From contig CAAGIW010000008.1 in NCBI GenBank assembly GCA_900770025.1, forward strand, positions 1 through 21,963: 21,963 nt of DNA. Reading direction: 5' to 3'. The translations under genes were made by a program, and so were the position numbers. This DNA is from an uncultured Prevotella sp. GTDB taxonomy: Bacteria; Bacteroidota; Bacteroidia; Bacteroidales; Bacteroidaceae. The notes under the pieces are model-generated. The model had not been told where the DNA came from, ran no database searches, and saw only the letters and a program-made list of their open reading frames with translations. Of this stretch, positions 1-8,234 are shown in pieces. Within the stretch, counting starts at the first letter, position 1. The number at the start of each line of letters is the position of its first letter.

Positions 1-78
1 ACGCACCATTTTGCATTGCAAAACGCACCATTTTGCATTGCAAAACGCACCGTTTTAGAACGCAAAACGCACCGTTTT
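1..78 (-). repeat. 22-bp tandem repeat array A (cut by window start)
   Basis: Three complete 22-bp units (13-34, 35-56, 57-78) plus 12 bp of a fourth at the window edge. Read on the - strand, each unit is AAAAYGGTGCGTTTTGC followed by five variable bases. Inside a unit AAAACG-GTG-CGTTTT is an inverted repeat with a 3-base centre, and the junction TTTTGCATTGCAAAA is a second palindrome with 7-bp arms. The same family recurs at 12874-12960 and 21144-21281 in the opposite orientation. Units are contiguous with no unique spacers, so this is not CRISPR. Function unknown. Confidence 0.93.
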
Positions 79-131
79 AGAAAACACCCCAAATTGCTTT
101 GGATTCTAATGTGCCCTTAGCATCTTTTTAG

Positions 132-275
132 AGCAACGGCTCCCACAAGAGCACCCTGCTGCTCACCGCCACGGGAAGTGCCGGCAAGGGCATCAGTTGC
201 GACGGCGATTTCAAGGCCTCGGGCAACTACACGCTGACCATAGGCACCAACAGCAGCAGCGTAACAGCCAAGTAG
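132..275 (+). pseudogene. 3' remnant of a carbohydrate-binding (Cthe_2159/DUF4353-like) protein gene
   Basis: The + frame from 132 to the TAG at 273-275 reads as convincing protein: 47 codons with TGSAGKGISCDGDF followed by SGNYTLTIGTNSS. This Gly/Ser/Thr-rich pattern resembles the beta-helix repeats of Bacteroidota carbohydrate-binding proteins of the Cthe_2159 (formerly DUF4353) type. The codon usage matches real neighbouring genes. There is no start codon, and an in-frame TAG lies immediately upstream at 129-131, so only the last piece of a gene remains. It begins about 50 bp after repeat array A, which suggests the rest was lost or moved by rearrangement near the array. The family assignment is from remembered motif style only. 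Confidence 0.5.
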
Positions 276-330
276 TGCAGTGCCGTGGGGGGCGTAAAAG
301 GGGCGCAAGACGCTAAAATCGCACGAAATG

Positions 331-362
331 TTTGTGTAGTATGCACAAAAATTGTAATTTTG
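331..362 (+). promoter_or_regulatory. fabI promoter (Bacteroidota -33/-7 type)
   Basis: TTTG at 331-334, a 20-bp spacer, then TAATTTTG at 355-362, a full match to the Bacteroidota -7 consensus TAnnTTTG. The expected transcript start is near 368, leaving a purine-rich leader of about 28 nt before the ATG at 397. There is no Shine-Dalgarno-like sequence, as is usual in this phylum. Confidence 0.8.
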
Positions 363-365
363 TGC
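343..365. promoter_or_regulatory. inverted repeat overlapping the fabI -7 box (possible operator)
   Basis: GCACAAAA (343-350) and TTTTGTGC (358-365) are perfect 8-bp inverted arms separated by 7 bp. The right arm covers most of the -7 box of the fabI promoter. A DNA-binding dimer here would block transcription, so this is a candidate repressor site. The regulator is unknown. The AT-rich arms make chance occurrence possible. Confidence 0.4.
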
Positions 366-396
366 CGAAATTCAAACAAATAGAAGAAAAAACAAG

Positions 397-1254
397 ATGT
401 CTCACAATTTATTGAAAGGCAAGCGCGGTATTATCTTTGGTGCGCTTAACTCCGAGTCAATCGCTTGGAAAGTGGCTGTGAAAGCCGTGGAAGAGGGTGC
501 CTCTATCACCCTGAGCAATACCCCCATGGCATTGCGTATGGGCGAACTTGATGAACTGAGCAAGCAGTTGAACGCCCCTGTGGTGGCTGCCGACGCCACC
601 AGCGTGGAAGATCTGGAAAAGGTATTTGAAGAGTCGGTGAAGCTGTTGGGCGGAAAGATAGACTTTGTGCTCCATTCCATCGGCATGAGTCCCAATGTGC
701 GCAAGCGCCGCACCTATGATGACTTAGACTACAACTATCTGCAGAAGACCCTCGACATATCTGCCATCTCTTTCCACAAGATGCTGCAGGTGGCCAAGAA
801 GCAAGACGCCATTGCCGAGTATGGTTCGGTGGTGGCCCTGACCTATGTGGCCTCGCAACGCACCTTCTTCGGATACAACGACATGGCAGATGCCAAGAGC
901 ATGTTGGAAAGCATCGCCCGCAGCTTTGGCTATATATACGGCAGAGAGAAGAATGTGCGCATCAACACCATATCGCAGTCGCCCACACCCACCACGGCCG
1001 GAAAGGGCATCAAGGACATGGACAACCTGATGGACTTTGCCAACAAGATGTCGCCCTTGGGCAATGCTTCTGCCGAAGAGTGCGCCGACTACTGCGTGAT
1101 GATGTTCTCTGACTTCACACGCAAGGTGACCATGCAGAACCTTTTCCACGATGGTGGCTTCTCATCAATGGGTATGAGCCTGCGAGCCATGAACCAATAT
1201 GCCAAGGAACTGACCCCCTACGAAGACGAAAACGGAAAGATTATCTACGGATAA
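397..1254 (+). CDS. fabI: enoyl-[acyl-carrier-protein] reductase, NADH-type
   Basis: Catalyses the last reduction of each fatty-acid elongation cycle in the cytoplasm, trans-2-enoyl-ACP to acyl-ACP. It is a 285-aa SDR-fold protein, slightly longer than the usual ~260 aa. The nucleotide-binding segment GALNSESIAW (15-24) matches the FabI pattern GxxNxxSIAW. HSIGMSP (93-99) and the catalytic Tyr-x6-Lys (Y160 to K167), with the FabI-specific upstream Tyr (Y150), are all present. SQSPTPTTAGKG matches the substrate-binding loop region. The ATG at 397 follows a strong promoter with a short purine-rich leader. It is a single-gene unit ending at a perfect terminator. FabI is the classical triclosan target, but proximity to an efflux operon alone does not show a link. 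Confidence 0.95.
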   Translation: MSHNLLKGKRGIIFGALNSESIAWKVAVKAVEEGASITLSNTPMALRMGELDELSKQLNAPVVAADATSVEDLEKVFEESVKLLGGKIDFVLHSIGMSPNVRKRRTYDDLDYNYLQKTLDISAISFHKMLQVAKKQDAIAEYGSVVALTYVASQRTFFGYNDMADAKSMLESIARSFGYIYGREKNVRINTISQSPTPTTAGKGIKDMDNLMDFANKMSPLGNASAEECADYCVMMFSDFTRKVTMQNLFHDGGFSSMGMSLRAMNQYAKELTPYEDENGKIIYG

Positions 1255-1273
1255 TGCCTCTGCTCACTTATAC

Positions 1274-1311
1274 AAAGAGGTGCTGCAACCCTGGCGTTGC
1301 AGCACCTCTTT
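1274..1311. terminator. bidirectional terminator between fabI and the convergent araC-type gene
   Basis: Perfect 16-bp stem, AAAGAGGTGCTGCAAC (1274-1289) and its complement (1296-1311), with loop CCTGGC. The stem ends in A/T runs on both sides, so it can act on both strands. The right arm touches the stop codon of the - strand regulator (1312-1314), so the two converging genes share one terminator with no spare bases. Confidence 0.9.
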
Positions 1312-2217
1312 CTATTTGCCGCGGTTGTTGTTGCGGTAGGCCATAGGACTTTCGCCCAACCGTTCCTTGGTGTATTTGCCGAAGAACGACACGTTGGGGA
1401 AGCCTGTCTTGGCCGCCATCTCCTTGCACGAGAGCGAGGTGTTTATCAGCATATTGCGGATTTGCTCTGTCAGTTGCTCGTGTATCCACTCCGACACGGT
1501 CTTGCCTGTCTCCTTCTTCACCACCGTGCTCAGGTATTTTGCGCTCACACAGAGCCGCTCGGCATAGAAAGCCACCGTGTGACGCCGGCTCACGTCTTCG
1601 GCCAACAGCAGCAGAAAGTTGTGCGCCAAGGCACTTCTTCCGCCTCGCTCGGTGAGAACCTTCGGAGCGCTTTGCTCTTTGCGCCGCTCGCACACTGCCA
1701 TGAACTCCAAAATGAGTGCGTGGATGATGGCGCTGATGGTGCGCTTGCTGAAGCAGGTATGCTCCTCTCTCATCTTGGTCCACACTAATCTTTGGTAGCA
1801 CTTCAGCATCTCCATCTCCTCGCCAGTCAGCAGTAGCACGGGCTTGTCGATGGCAAAGAGGATGTTGTTCATCACCTCCTTGTCGGCTGTCATCAGCTCA
1901 TGGTACTTGCGGGTGGATATACATATCACGTCGCAAACGAAGTCGGTGCTCAGCATGGCCTTGGTCATAATGTGCAGACCGCTGCAGAACATCAGTTCGC
2001 CAGCCGTGGCCCGACAGGCAGTGTCGTTGAGTGAGGCCTCGATGCAGCCCTCCTTGCACAATATCACCAAGGCAAAGTCGAAGCTGCCTATCTCGTTCCA
2101 GAAGGGCAGATGCCTCACATCGTAAATCATGGTCATGCTGTCGTCGGCATAGATCAGGCTGCCCACCGTGTCGGCATACTGCTGGTTGAAGTCGCTGATG
2201 CTTATCTTTTTTTCCAT
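1312..2217 (-). CDS. AraC-family transcriptional regulator of the adjacent RND efflux operon (inferred)
   Basis: 301-aa regulator with a two-domain layout. Residues ~1-150 form a cupin-like sensor region of the kind found in AraC/XylS proteins. The C-terminal ~100 residues hold two helix-turn-helix motifs: AFYAERLCVSAKYLSTVVKK for the first, and CKEMAAKTGFPNVSFFGKYT with the closing ERLGESPMAYR for the second. I chose the ATG at 2217 (MEKKISISDF) because the upstream in-frame extension to 2307 is low-complexity and would run through a -7-like promoter box at 2250-2257. The gene is divergent from the efflux operon, the usual arrangement for a local activator or repressor. It converges on fabI and shares its terminator. 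The ligand is unknown. Confidence 0.88.
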   Translation of the reverse strand: MEKKISISDFNQQYADTVGSLIYADDSMTMIYDVRHLPFWNEIGSFDFALVILCKEGCIEASLNDTACRATAGELMFCSGLHIMTKAMLSTDFVCDVICISTRKYHELMTADKEVMNNILFAIDKPVLLLTGEEMEMLKCYQRLVWTKMREEHTCFSKRTISAIIHALILEFMAVCERRKEQSAPKVLTERGGRSALAHNFLLLLAEDVSRRHTVAFYAERLCVSAKYLSTVVKKETGKTVSEWIHEQLTEQIRNMLINTSLSCKEMAAKTGFPNVSFFGKYTKERLGESPMAYRNNNRGK

Positions 2218-2249
2218 AACTGTGGGGAAATGTGGTTGTATAGACGGTG

Positions 2250-2257
2250 CAAATGTA
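2250..2257 (-). promoter_or_regulatory. -7 box for the AraC-family regulator
   Basis: On the - strand this reads TACATTTG, a full match to TAnnTTTG, and gives a leader of about 26 nt before the ATG at 2217. I see no clear TTTG at the expected -33 distance, so the promoter may be weak or regulated. Confidence 0.5.
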
Positions 2258-2307
2258 GCGGATTTCCTCCACATGGTGCTGTCTGATTTTTCTTTTTTTA
2301 TATTCAT

Positions 2308-2330
2308 TATAACATATTTTGTCGGTTATA
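2308..2330. promoter_or_regulatory. inverted repeat in the divergent regulator/efflux intergenic region
   Basis: TATAAC (2308-2313) and GTTATA (2325-2330) are perfect inverted arms with an 11-bp spacer. They lie about 60 bp upstream of the efflux -7 box and 50 bp upstream of the regulator's. The position suits an AraC-family binding site. The arms are short and AT-rich, so support is limited. Confidence 0.3.
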
Positions 2331-2388
2331 GCGGAAAATGTAATATCAAAAAAGAAATAAAGAACATCAAAGCATGGCCGCCATTGCT

Positions 2389-2396
2389 TACTTTTG
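2389..2396 (+). promoter_or_regulatory. -7 box of the RND efflux operon
   Basis: TACTTTTG matches TAnnTTTG and lies 18 bp before the ATG at 2415, so the leader would be only about 12 nt. No TTTG is found 19-21 bp upstream. Lack of a -33 box suits a promoter that needs the divergent AraC-type activator. Confidence 0.55.
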
Positions 2397-2414
2397 TAGC
2401 AGTCATCAAGTAAC

Positions 2415-3491
2415 ATGAAAGGATATATGAGTTTCAGAAATTCCCTGTTCGTGCTTCCCCTGCTGCTGTTGACAGCCTGCGGAAGCAAGGAGTCGCAGTC
2501 GCCGGAACTGCCTGCTGTGTATGTGGCTGAGGCCGTGGGAGCCGGCGGAGACAATGGCGAGGTGTCGTTTCCCGGGCGCACTGTGGCCTCAGAAGAGGTC
2601 AATGTGTCGTTCCGTGTCAGCGGTCCGTTGGTGCGGATGGCGGTGAAGGAGGGCGACTATGTGCGCAAAGGACAGTTGATAGCTGAGATGGACAGTCGCG
2701 ACTATCGCCTGCAGTTGGCCGCCACCGAGGCCGAATACAGTCGCATAGCGGCCGATGCCAAGCGGGTGATGGCAATGTATGACGAGAACACCACCACGGC
2801 ACAGAACTACGACCAGGCACGCTATGGCCTGCAACAGATTACACAGAAACTGGAGAACCACCGCAACCAGCTGGCCGACACCCGACTGACGGCCCCCGTG
2901 GCAGGCTACATCAAGGAGCGACTTCACGAGGCAGGAGAGACAGTGAGTGCCGGTATGCCCATCGTGAGCATGGCCGCCGGCGATGGGGTGGAGGTGGAAA
3001 TCAACGTGTCGGCAAGGGATTACGGCAGGTTGGACCGCCTTTCTGGTTTCCGCTGCACCATCGATGCCCTCAACGGCACCACCCTTTGGCTGCGACCAGT
3101 GCGCACGGGCAGGGTGGCCAATGCCAACCAGTTGTACAGCGTGCGCTATGCCGTGACGGGCGATTACGACCGAAAGGCAGTGACCCCAGGCATGTCCACC
3201 ATCGTATATGCCCGTGTGGGCGAGACCGACAGTGCTGTGGTGAGCATCCCTTCGGCCGCCGTGTTCCGCCATGAAGGCAGGGCCTATACCTATATATATA
3301 GCGAAGCACGCCATGAAGTGAGGCGGCGTGAGGTGCAACCCCTGACGGTGGCTCCCGACGGAAGTATCACTGTGAGGGGTGTAAGACTGGGTGAGAAGGT
3401 GGTGGCCGCCGGCGTTCGCCATTTGGAAGACGGGCAACGGGTGAAGGCAGTGCCCCGACCTTCGGCCACCAATGTGGGAGGAATGATGTAA
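2415..3491 (+). CDS. RND efflux periplasmic adaptor (membrane fusion protein), lipoprotein
   Basis: Bridges the inner-membrane pump and the outer-membrane channel of a tripartite efflux system. The 358-aa protein starts with a lipoprotein signal (LFVLPLLLLTAC, acylated Cys22). The first half of the lipoyl/barrel-sandwich domain is GPLVRMAVKEGDYVRKGQLI (~residues 75-95). A helical hairpin follows (~100-155). The second lipoyl half is LTAPVAGYIKERLHEAGETV (~157-177), then beta-barrel and membrane-proximal domains to the end. This is the HlyD/AcrA order at typical length. An alternative ATG at 2427 would still leave a usable signal. It is the first gene of a three-gene operon, 49 bp before the pump gene. 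The substrate cannot be read from sequence. Confidence 0.92.
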   Translation: MKGYMSFRNSLFVLPLLLLTACGSKESQSPELPAVYVAEAVGAGGDNGEVSFPGRTVASEEVNVSFRVSGPLVRMAVKEGDYVRKGQLIAEMDSRDYRLQLAATEAEYSRIAADAKRVMAMYDENTTTAQNYDQARYGLQQITQKLENHRNQLADTRLTAPVAGYIKERLHEAGETVSAGMPIVSMAAGDGVEVEINVSARDYGRLDRLSGFRCTIDALNGTTLWLRPVRTGRVANANQLYSVRYAVTGDYDRKAVTPGMSTIVYARVGETDSAVVSIPSAAVFRHEGRAYTYIYSEARHEVRRREVQPLTVAPDGSITVRGVRLGEKVVAAGVRHLEDGQRVKAVPRPSATNVGGMM

Positions 3492-3540
3492 GTAGGGGGC
3501 AGTGGGCTCCCCATCGTAAACCAACATACAGGCAAGAACT

Positions 3541-6500
3541 ATGAATATCAGTGAATGGGCTTTGGGCAGGCGCACCCTCATCAACACCTTTGTGGTGTGC
3601 TTGGTGCTGGGCGGACTGTGGGCTTTCGGCGAGATGCCCAAGTTGGAAGACCCTGCCATCAGGGTGAAACAGGCATTGGTGGTGGCCACCTACCCAGGTG
3701 CTTCGGCGCATCAGGTGGAGATGGAAGTGACCGATCCGTTGGAAAAGGTCATCCGACAGATACCCACCTTGGACCATGTGGAATCGTCTTCGTATGCCGA
3801 TATGGCCATCCTGACCGTGGAACTCAAGCCCACGGTCAAGGACGGGGAACTGGAACAGCAGTGGGATTTGCTGCGACGCAAGATATATAATGTAACGCCC
3901 TCGCTGCCAAAGGGGGCGCAGATACTCTCCGTGAACGACGATTTTGGCGATGTGTATGGCATGTTCTATGCCCTGAAAGGCGATGCCGGATTCAGCGACA
4001 GCAGGCTCAACGACTACGCCGAATTGGTGAAGCGCGAGGTGAGCAGCATCGATGGAGTGACCCGTGTGGAGATATATGGCAAGCGAAAGGAATGTATCTA
4101 CGTGGACATGCAGGAAGACAAGATGGCCAACCTTGGCGTGCTGCCCACCGAAGTGATACAAACCCTCAACGGGCAGAACGCTACTGCCTATGCAGGCTAT
4201 TACGATAACGGACAGAGAAGGCTCAGGGTTACGGTGGACAACCGTTTCAGTAAGGTGCAAGACATTGCCGACATGCTGCTGCAAGGGCACGGCAATGACC
4301 AGTTGCGCATCCGAGACATAGCCCGAGTGTGGAGCGGTTATGAGAAGACTACGCGCAATTTCATGCTCCACGATGGCGAGCGTGCCTTGGGAATCAGCAT
4401 TGCCTGTTCCGACAGTTACGACATTCTCAAGGTGGGACGACTGGTGGAGGAGCGTCTGAAGCAGCTTTCTGCCGACTTCCCCGTGGGCATCCGGTGCGAA
4501 AAAGTGTTTTTTCAGCCCGAACGGGTGTCGGATGCGCTCGGCACTTTCCTCATCAATCTGGCAGAGTCGGTGCTCATCGTGGTGGTGGTACTCATCTTTT
4601 TCATGGGCTTCAAGTCGGGTCTCATCCTCGGCTTGTCCCTCGTCATCATCGTCTTCGGGTCGTTTTTGGCACTCTGGGGCTTCGATGGCACCCTGCAACG
4701 CGTGTCGTTGGGTGCCTTCATCCTGGCCATGGGAATGCTGGTGGACAACGCTATTGTGATTATCGATGGCATATTGGTGGAACTGAAGGCTGGCAAACCG
4801 CGGCGTGAGGCCCTTACCTCTATTGGCAAGAAGACGGCGATGCCCCTTTTGGGAGCCACGCTTATAGCCATTCTTGCCTTTCTTCCCATCTTCATGAGTC
4901 CCGATACTGCCGGTGTGTATGTGCGCGATCTGTTCATCGTCATCGCCGTATCGCTGTTCATCAGTTGGCTGTTGGCATTGGTTCATGCCCCCCTAATGGC
5001 CAACAGAATGCTGCATCCCGCAGTGGGCAGTGGTGCCCCCTTCAGCGGAAAGGCCTATCAGGTGTTAGAGCGGGTGGTGCGCCTGTGCCTGTCGCACCGC
5101 ATAGTCACGGTGGCATGTGCGGTGGCCATCCTGCTGCTCAGCGCCCTTTGCTATCCCCATCTCAAGCAGAGTTTCTTCCCCGATATGGACTACGACCAGC
5201 TGTATATCGAATACAAGTTGCCCGAAGGCTACAACTCTGGTCAGGTGGCCTGCGACCTTGCCGCCGCAGCCTCCATGCTTGGCAAGCGTGAAGAGGTGAC
5301 CCACGTAACCACCAGTGTGGGTGGCACGCCCTCCAGATACAACTTGGTGCGCTCCATCGCCACCCCTTCGCTCTCGTATGGCGAACTCATCGTGGATTTC
5401 ACTTCGCCGGAAGCCTTGGTGAAATCCATGGAAGACATACAGCAGATGCTGACAGACAGTTTCCCTGAAGCCTACGTCAAGGTGAAGAGATATAACCTGA
5501 TGTATAAGAAATATCCCATCGAGGCCTGTTTCAGCGGCCCCGATCCGCAGGTGCTTCACCGCCTCACCGACTCGGCCATGGCCGTGGTGAGGCGCAGCGA
5601 AGTGGCCTGTCTGCCCACCTCTGACTGGGAACCGCAGGTGCCCGTGCTCAACATTCGCTACAACCAGTCGGCAGCAAGATGGAGCACACTCTCGCGCAGC
5701 GACGTGTCGCTGTCGCTGATGGCCTATACCGATGGCATCCCCGTGGGCACCTTCTATAACGGTATCTATCCTGAAAACATCTATGTGAACTGTGTCAACG
5801 AACAGGGTAGGCAGGTGGGAAACCTTGATGATGTGGGCGTGTTTGGCATGATGCCCAATGTGGCAGCACTCTTTGACCGCAGCACCGTGCAGCAGTTGAT
5901 GAGCGGCCGACTGTCGAAAGACGATGTCATAGGCATGGTGGCAGGCACCACTCCCCTGTCGCAGGTGTCGCAAGGCATCGATCTTTGCTGGGAAGAACCC
6001 GTGGTGGTGCGCTACAACGGACAGCGTATGCAGCGTATGCAGTGCTCTCCTAAGTCTGGCATCACCACCGAAGATGCCCGCCGTGCCATTGCCCAGGAGA
6101 TAGAAAACATCCCCCTGCCCAAGGGATATAGCCTGAGTTGGGAGGGAGAACACAAGGCAAGCACCCAGTCCACCACCTACCTGTTCAAGGGTTTCCCCCT
6201 GTCGGTGGTGATGATGGTGCTCATCCTCATCATGCTGTTTGGCGACCTGCGCCGCCCGCTCATCATCCTCTGCTGCATCCCCTTCGTCATTGTGGGCGTG
6301 CTGCCCGTGATGATGGTCAGCGGCAAGGACTTCGGTTTTGTGGCCATCGTGGGTATGCTGGGACTGATAGGCATGATGATCAAGAACGGAATCGTGCTCA
6401 TCGACGAGATCTCCCTGCAACAGTCACAGGGCAAACCTTTGGAGCAGGCACTGGTAGATAGCAGCAAGTCGCGCCTGCTGCCCGTGATGATGGCATCGCT

Positions 6501-6645
6501 CACCACCATTCTCGGCATGATACCCCTGCTTTCCGACTCCCTCTTTGGCAGCATGGCCGTGACCATCATGGGCGGTCTGTCGGCAGGCACCGTCATTATC
6601 CTTGTGTTCATACCTGTATTGTATTCCTTGATGATGAAACGTTAA
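3541..6645 (+). CDS. RND-family multidrug efflux pump, inner-membrane permease
   Basis: Proton-driven inner-membrane exporter of the AcrB/HAE1 class, 1034 aa against 1049 for AcrB. It begins with a short cytoplasmic segment and TM1 (RTLINTFVVCLVLGGLWAF). Two large periplasmic loops follow TM1 and TM7. The TM4 proton-relay motif GMLVDNAIVIIDG has Asp402 in place of AcrB D407, but the next residue is Asn where AcrB has D408. The TM10 lysine is kept (IKNGIVLIDE, K948). The C-terminal motif RLLPVMMASLTTILGMIPLL is also typical. The single-Asp TM4 motif occurs in other RND families, so efflux by a proton relay is still likely. The TolC-like gene starts 2 bp after its stop. Confidence 0.95.
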   Translation: MNISEWALGRRTLINTFVVCLVLGGLWAFGEMPKLEDPAIRVKQALVVATYPGASAHQVEMEVTDPLEKVIRQIPTLDHVESSSYADMAILTVELKPTVKDGELEQQWDLLRRKIYNVTPSLPKGAQILSVNDDFGDVYGMFYALKGDAGFSDSRLNDYAELVKREVSSIDGVTRVEIYGKRKECIYVDMQEDKMANLGVLPTEVIQTLNGQNATAYAGYYDNGQRRLRVTVDNRFSKVQDIADMLLQGHGNDQLRIRDIARVWSGYEKTTRNFMLHDGERALGISIACSDSYDILKVGRLVEERLKQLSADFPVGIRCEKVFFQPERVSDALGTFLINLAESVLIVVVVLIFFMGFKSGLILGLSLVIIVFGSFLALWGFDGTLQRVSLGAFILAMGMLVDNAIVIIDGILVELKAGKPRREALTSIGKKTAMPLLGATLIAILAFLPIFMSPDTAGVYVRDLFIVIAVSLFISWLLALVHAPLMANRMLHPAVGSGAPFSGKAYQVLERVVRLCLSHRIVTVACAVAILLLSALCYPHLKQSFFPDMDYDQLYIEYKLPEGYNSGQVACDLAAAASMLGKREEVTHVTTSVGGTPSRYNLVRSIATPSLSYGELIVDFTSPEALVKSMEDIQQMLTDSFPEAYVKVKRYNLMYKKYPIEACFSGPDPQVLHRLTDSAMAVVRRSEVACLPTSDWEPQVPVLNIRYNQSAARWSTLSRSDVSLSLMAYTDGIPVGTFYNGIYPENIYVNCVNEQGRQVGNLDDVGVFGMMPNVAALFDRSTVQQLMSGRLSKDDVIGMVAGTTPLSQVSQGIDLCWEEPVVVRYNGQRMQRMQCSPKSGITTEDARRAIAQEIENIPLPKGYSLSWEGEHKASTQSTTYLFKGFPLSVVMMVLILIMLFGDLRRPLIILCCIPFVIVGVLPVMMVSGKDFGFVAIVGMLGLIGMMIKNGIVLIDEISLQQSQGKPLEQALVDSSKSRLLPVMMASLTTILGMIPLLSDSLFGSMAVTIMGGLSAGTVIILVFIPVLYSLMMKR

Positions 6646-6647
6646 CC

Positions 6648-8105
6648 ATGAAAAAGCATACCATTCTTTTGCTCCTACTCTTGTCCACAGCCGTCAGCGT
6701 GGCGCAGGATTCACTCAGTCTGTACCGCTGCCGGCAGTTGGCTTTGCAGCATAACAGGCGCATAGCATCGGCCACGGTCAGAAAAGAGCAGGCCTCCCAT
6801 ACCCTGCAATCGGTGCGGGCCAACTTCTTTCCCAACCTCAAGTTCAACTCATTGGGTATGCTGAGCACCGCATCGGGCTCGCTCAACACCCCTGCTTCGC
6901 CCCTGCCGGTGTATCAATACAGTGCGCAGACGGGCGGCCATGTGCCCATGGTGATGGCCGATGCGCAGGGCAATGTGCTCGGATTGGCACAGTTTGCCGA
7001 GTTTCCTGCCATGCAGGTGAAATACGATATGCACCGCTTCTTCAACGCCTCGCTGATGCTTACCCAGCCCCTTTACATGGGAGGCAAGGTGCAGGCGGCC
7101 TATCGTATGGCGAAGATAGGGTCGCAGATGGCGGAACAGGGCAGGCAACTCACAGCCCAGGAGGTGCTGGTGGAGGTGGACGAGGCCTACGCCTTGTTGG
7201 TCAAGGCGCGCGAACTGGCCGATGTGGCACGGGCATACAGCCGCCTGCTTGCCGAGTTGGAGCGCACCGTGGAGTCGGCCATACGGCATGGGATGCGCAC
7301 CCGCAACGACCTACTCAAGGTGAAGGTGAACCTGAACCGCTCGCAACTTGATGTGACCCGGGCCGACCATGCCGAGCGACTGGCACGCATGAACCTGTGC
7401 CATGTCATCGGATTGCCCTTAGACAGTGCCGTGTGTGTGACCGCACCAAGGTGGCAGGAGGTGAGCAAACAGGCTGAGGCTGCCGTGGAAAAGGGTGCAG
7501 GTGGAGCCTCGTTGGAGCGGAGACCGGAGTATGCACTGTTGGATCAGCAGACACAGATGGCACGCCAGCAGGTGAAAATGACCCGTGCCGACTTTCTGCC
7601 CCAGTTGGCTGCCTTTGCCACGGGCGGCTATGCCTACGGCGGCAAGGTGAAGGTGGATGCCATCACAGCCTTGGCTGGCACGCAGACACTCTACGACCAC
7701 ACCCTCGCCGACCAGTTTACGGCATCGGCAGGGGTGTCGCTCTCCGTCCCCCTGTTCCATTTTGGCGAGCGACGCGGCAAGATTCGTTCCGCCAAGGCAG
7801 CCCTGCGCATGGCAGAGATAGACCGTGCCGACAAGACCGAACAGATGCAACTGGAACTGGCACAGGCGTGCAATGCACTCGACGAACAGCTCTCGGCGTG
7901 CCGCATTGCGGTGCTCTCTGTGGAGCAGGCCACCGAGAACCTGCGACTCTCTCGCAGTGCCTATGATGCCGGAACGGAAACCATGAGCGACCTGTTGGAG
8001 GCACAGGCACTGTGGCAGCAGGCCAAGGCCGAGGAGATAGATGCACGTGCCCAACTGATACAGGCACTGTCCAAATGGCAGAAAGCGGCAGGATGTCTTT
8101 TTTGA
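6648..8105 (+). CDS. TolC-like outer-membrane efflux protein (OEP family)
   Basis: Outer-membrane channel partner of the preceding adaptor and pump. The 485-aa protein has an N-terminal signal peptide (MKKHTILLLLLLSTAVSVA, cleavage likely near residue 20). Two OEP repeats follow, rich in Ala/Gln/Leu helices (e.g. AYALLVKARELADVARAYS, then AYDAGTETMSDLLEAQALWQ). The last is the classical OEP segment in which the final helices leave the membrane. The length is typical. It begins 2 bp after the pump stop codon, so it is certainly co-transcribed. No convincing terminator hairpin follows before the xylanase promoter. Confidence 0.92.
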   Translation: MKKHTILLLLLLSTAVSVAQDSLSLYRCRQLALQHNRRIASATVRKEQASHTLQSVRANFFPNLKFNSLGMLSTASGSLNTPASPLPVYQYSAQTGGHVPMVMADAQGNVLGLAQFAEFPAMQVKYDMHRFFNASLMLTQPLYMGGKVQAAYRMAKIGSQMAEQGRQLTAQEVLVEVDEAYALLVKARELADVARAYSRLLAELERTVESAIRHGMRTRNDLLKVKVNLNRSQLDVTRADHAERLARMNLCHVIGLPLDSAVCVTAPRWQEVSKQAEAAVEKGAGGASLERRPEYALLDQQTQMARQQVKMTRADFLPQLAAFATGGYAYGGKVKVDAITALAGTQTLYDHTLADQFTASAGVSLSVPLFHFGERRGKIRSAKAALRMAEIDRADKTEQMQLELAQACNALDEQLSACRIAVLSVEQATENLRLSRSAYDAGTETMSDLLEAQALWQQAKAEEIDARAQLIQALSKWQKAAGCLF

Positions 8106-8159
8106 AGCCTCCATCTGAAAATTCTGTCACTTTTATTCGGGCGTTTCACATTATTCATG

Positions 8160-8167
8160 TATTTTTG
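8160..8167 (+). promoter_or_regulatory. -7 box upstream of the xylanase gene
   Basis: TATTTTTG matches TAnnTTTG and would give a leader of about 60 nt before the ATG at 8235. No TTTG lies at -33 (TTTC is at 8144-8147), so the promoter may be conditional, as expected for a polysaccharide-degradation gene. Confidence 0.45.
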
Positions 8168-8234
8168 CAGATGAGTAACTATCCTGAAACAGAACAGAAC
8201 CTTACAGAAGTTCAAAATCCCGTTGGAAACGACC

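Noticed and set aside
2218..2307. Longer N-terminus for the AraC-family regulator
   Set aside because: The extension is low-complexity, overlaps a -7 box on the same strand and is not part of the family fold.
3367..4986. 539-aa - strand open frame opposite the adaptor and pump genes (and a 451-aa one at 5065-6420)
   Set aside because: His-rich antisense shadows produced by GC-biased codons of the efflux genes, whose + strand frames have clear family motifs.
397..8105. fabI and the efflux operon as a triclosan-resistance unit
   Set aside because: FabI is a triclosan target and RND pumps can export it, but the genes are separately promoted and adjacent only through a convergent regulator. The sequence gives no support for a joint role.
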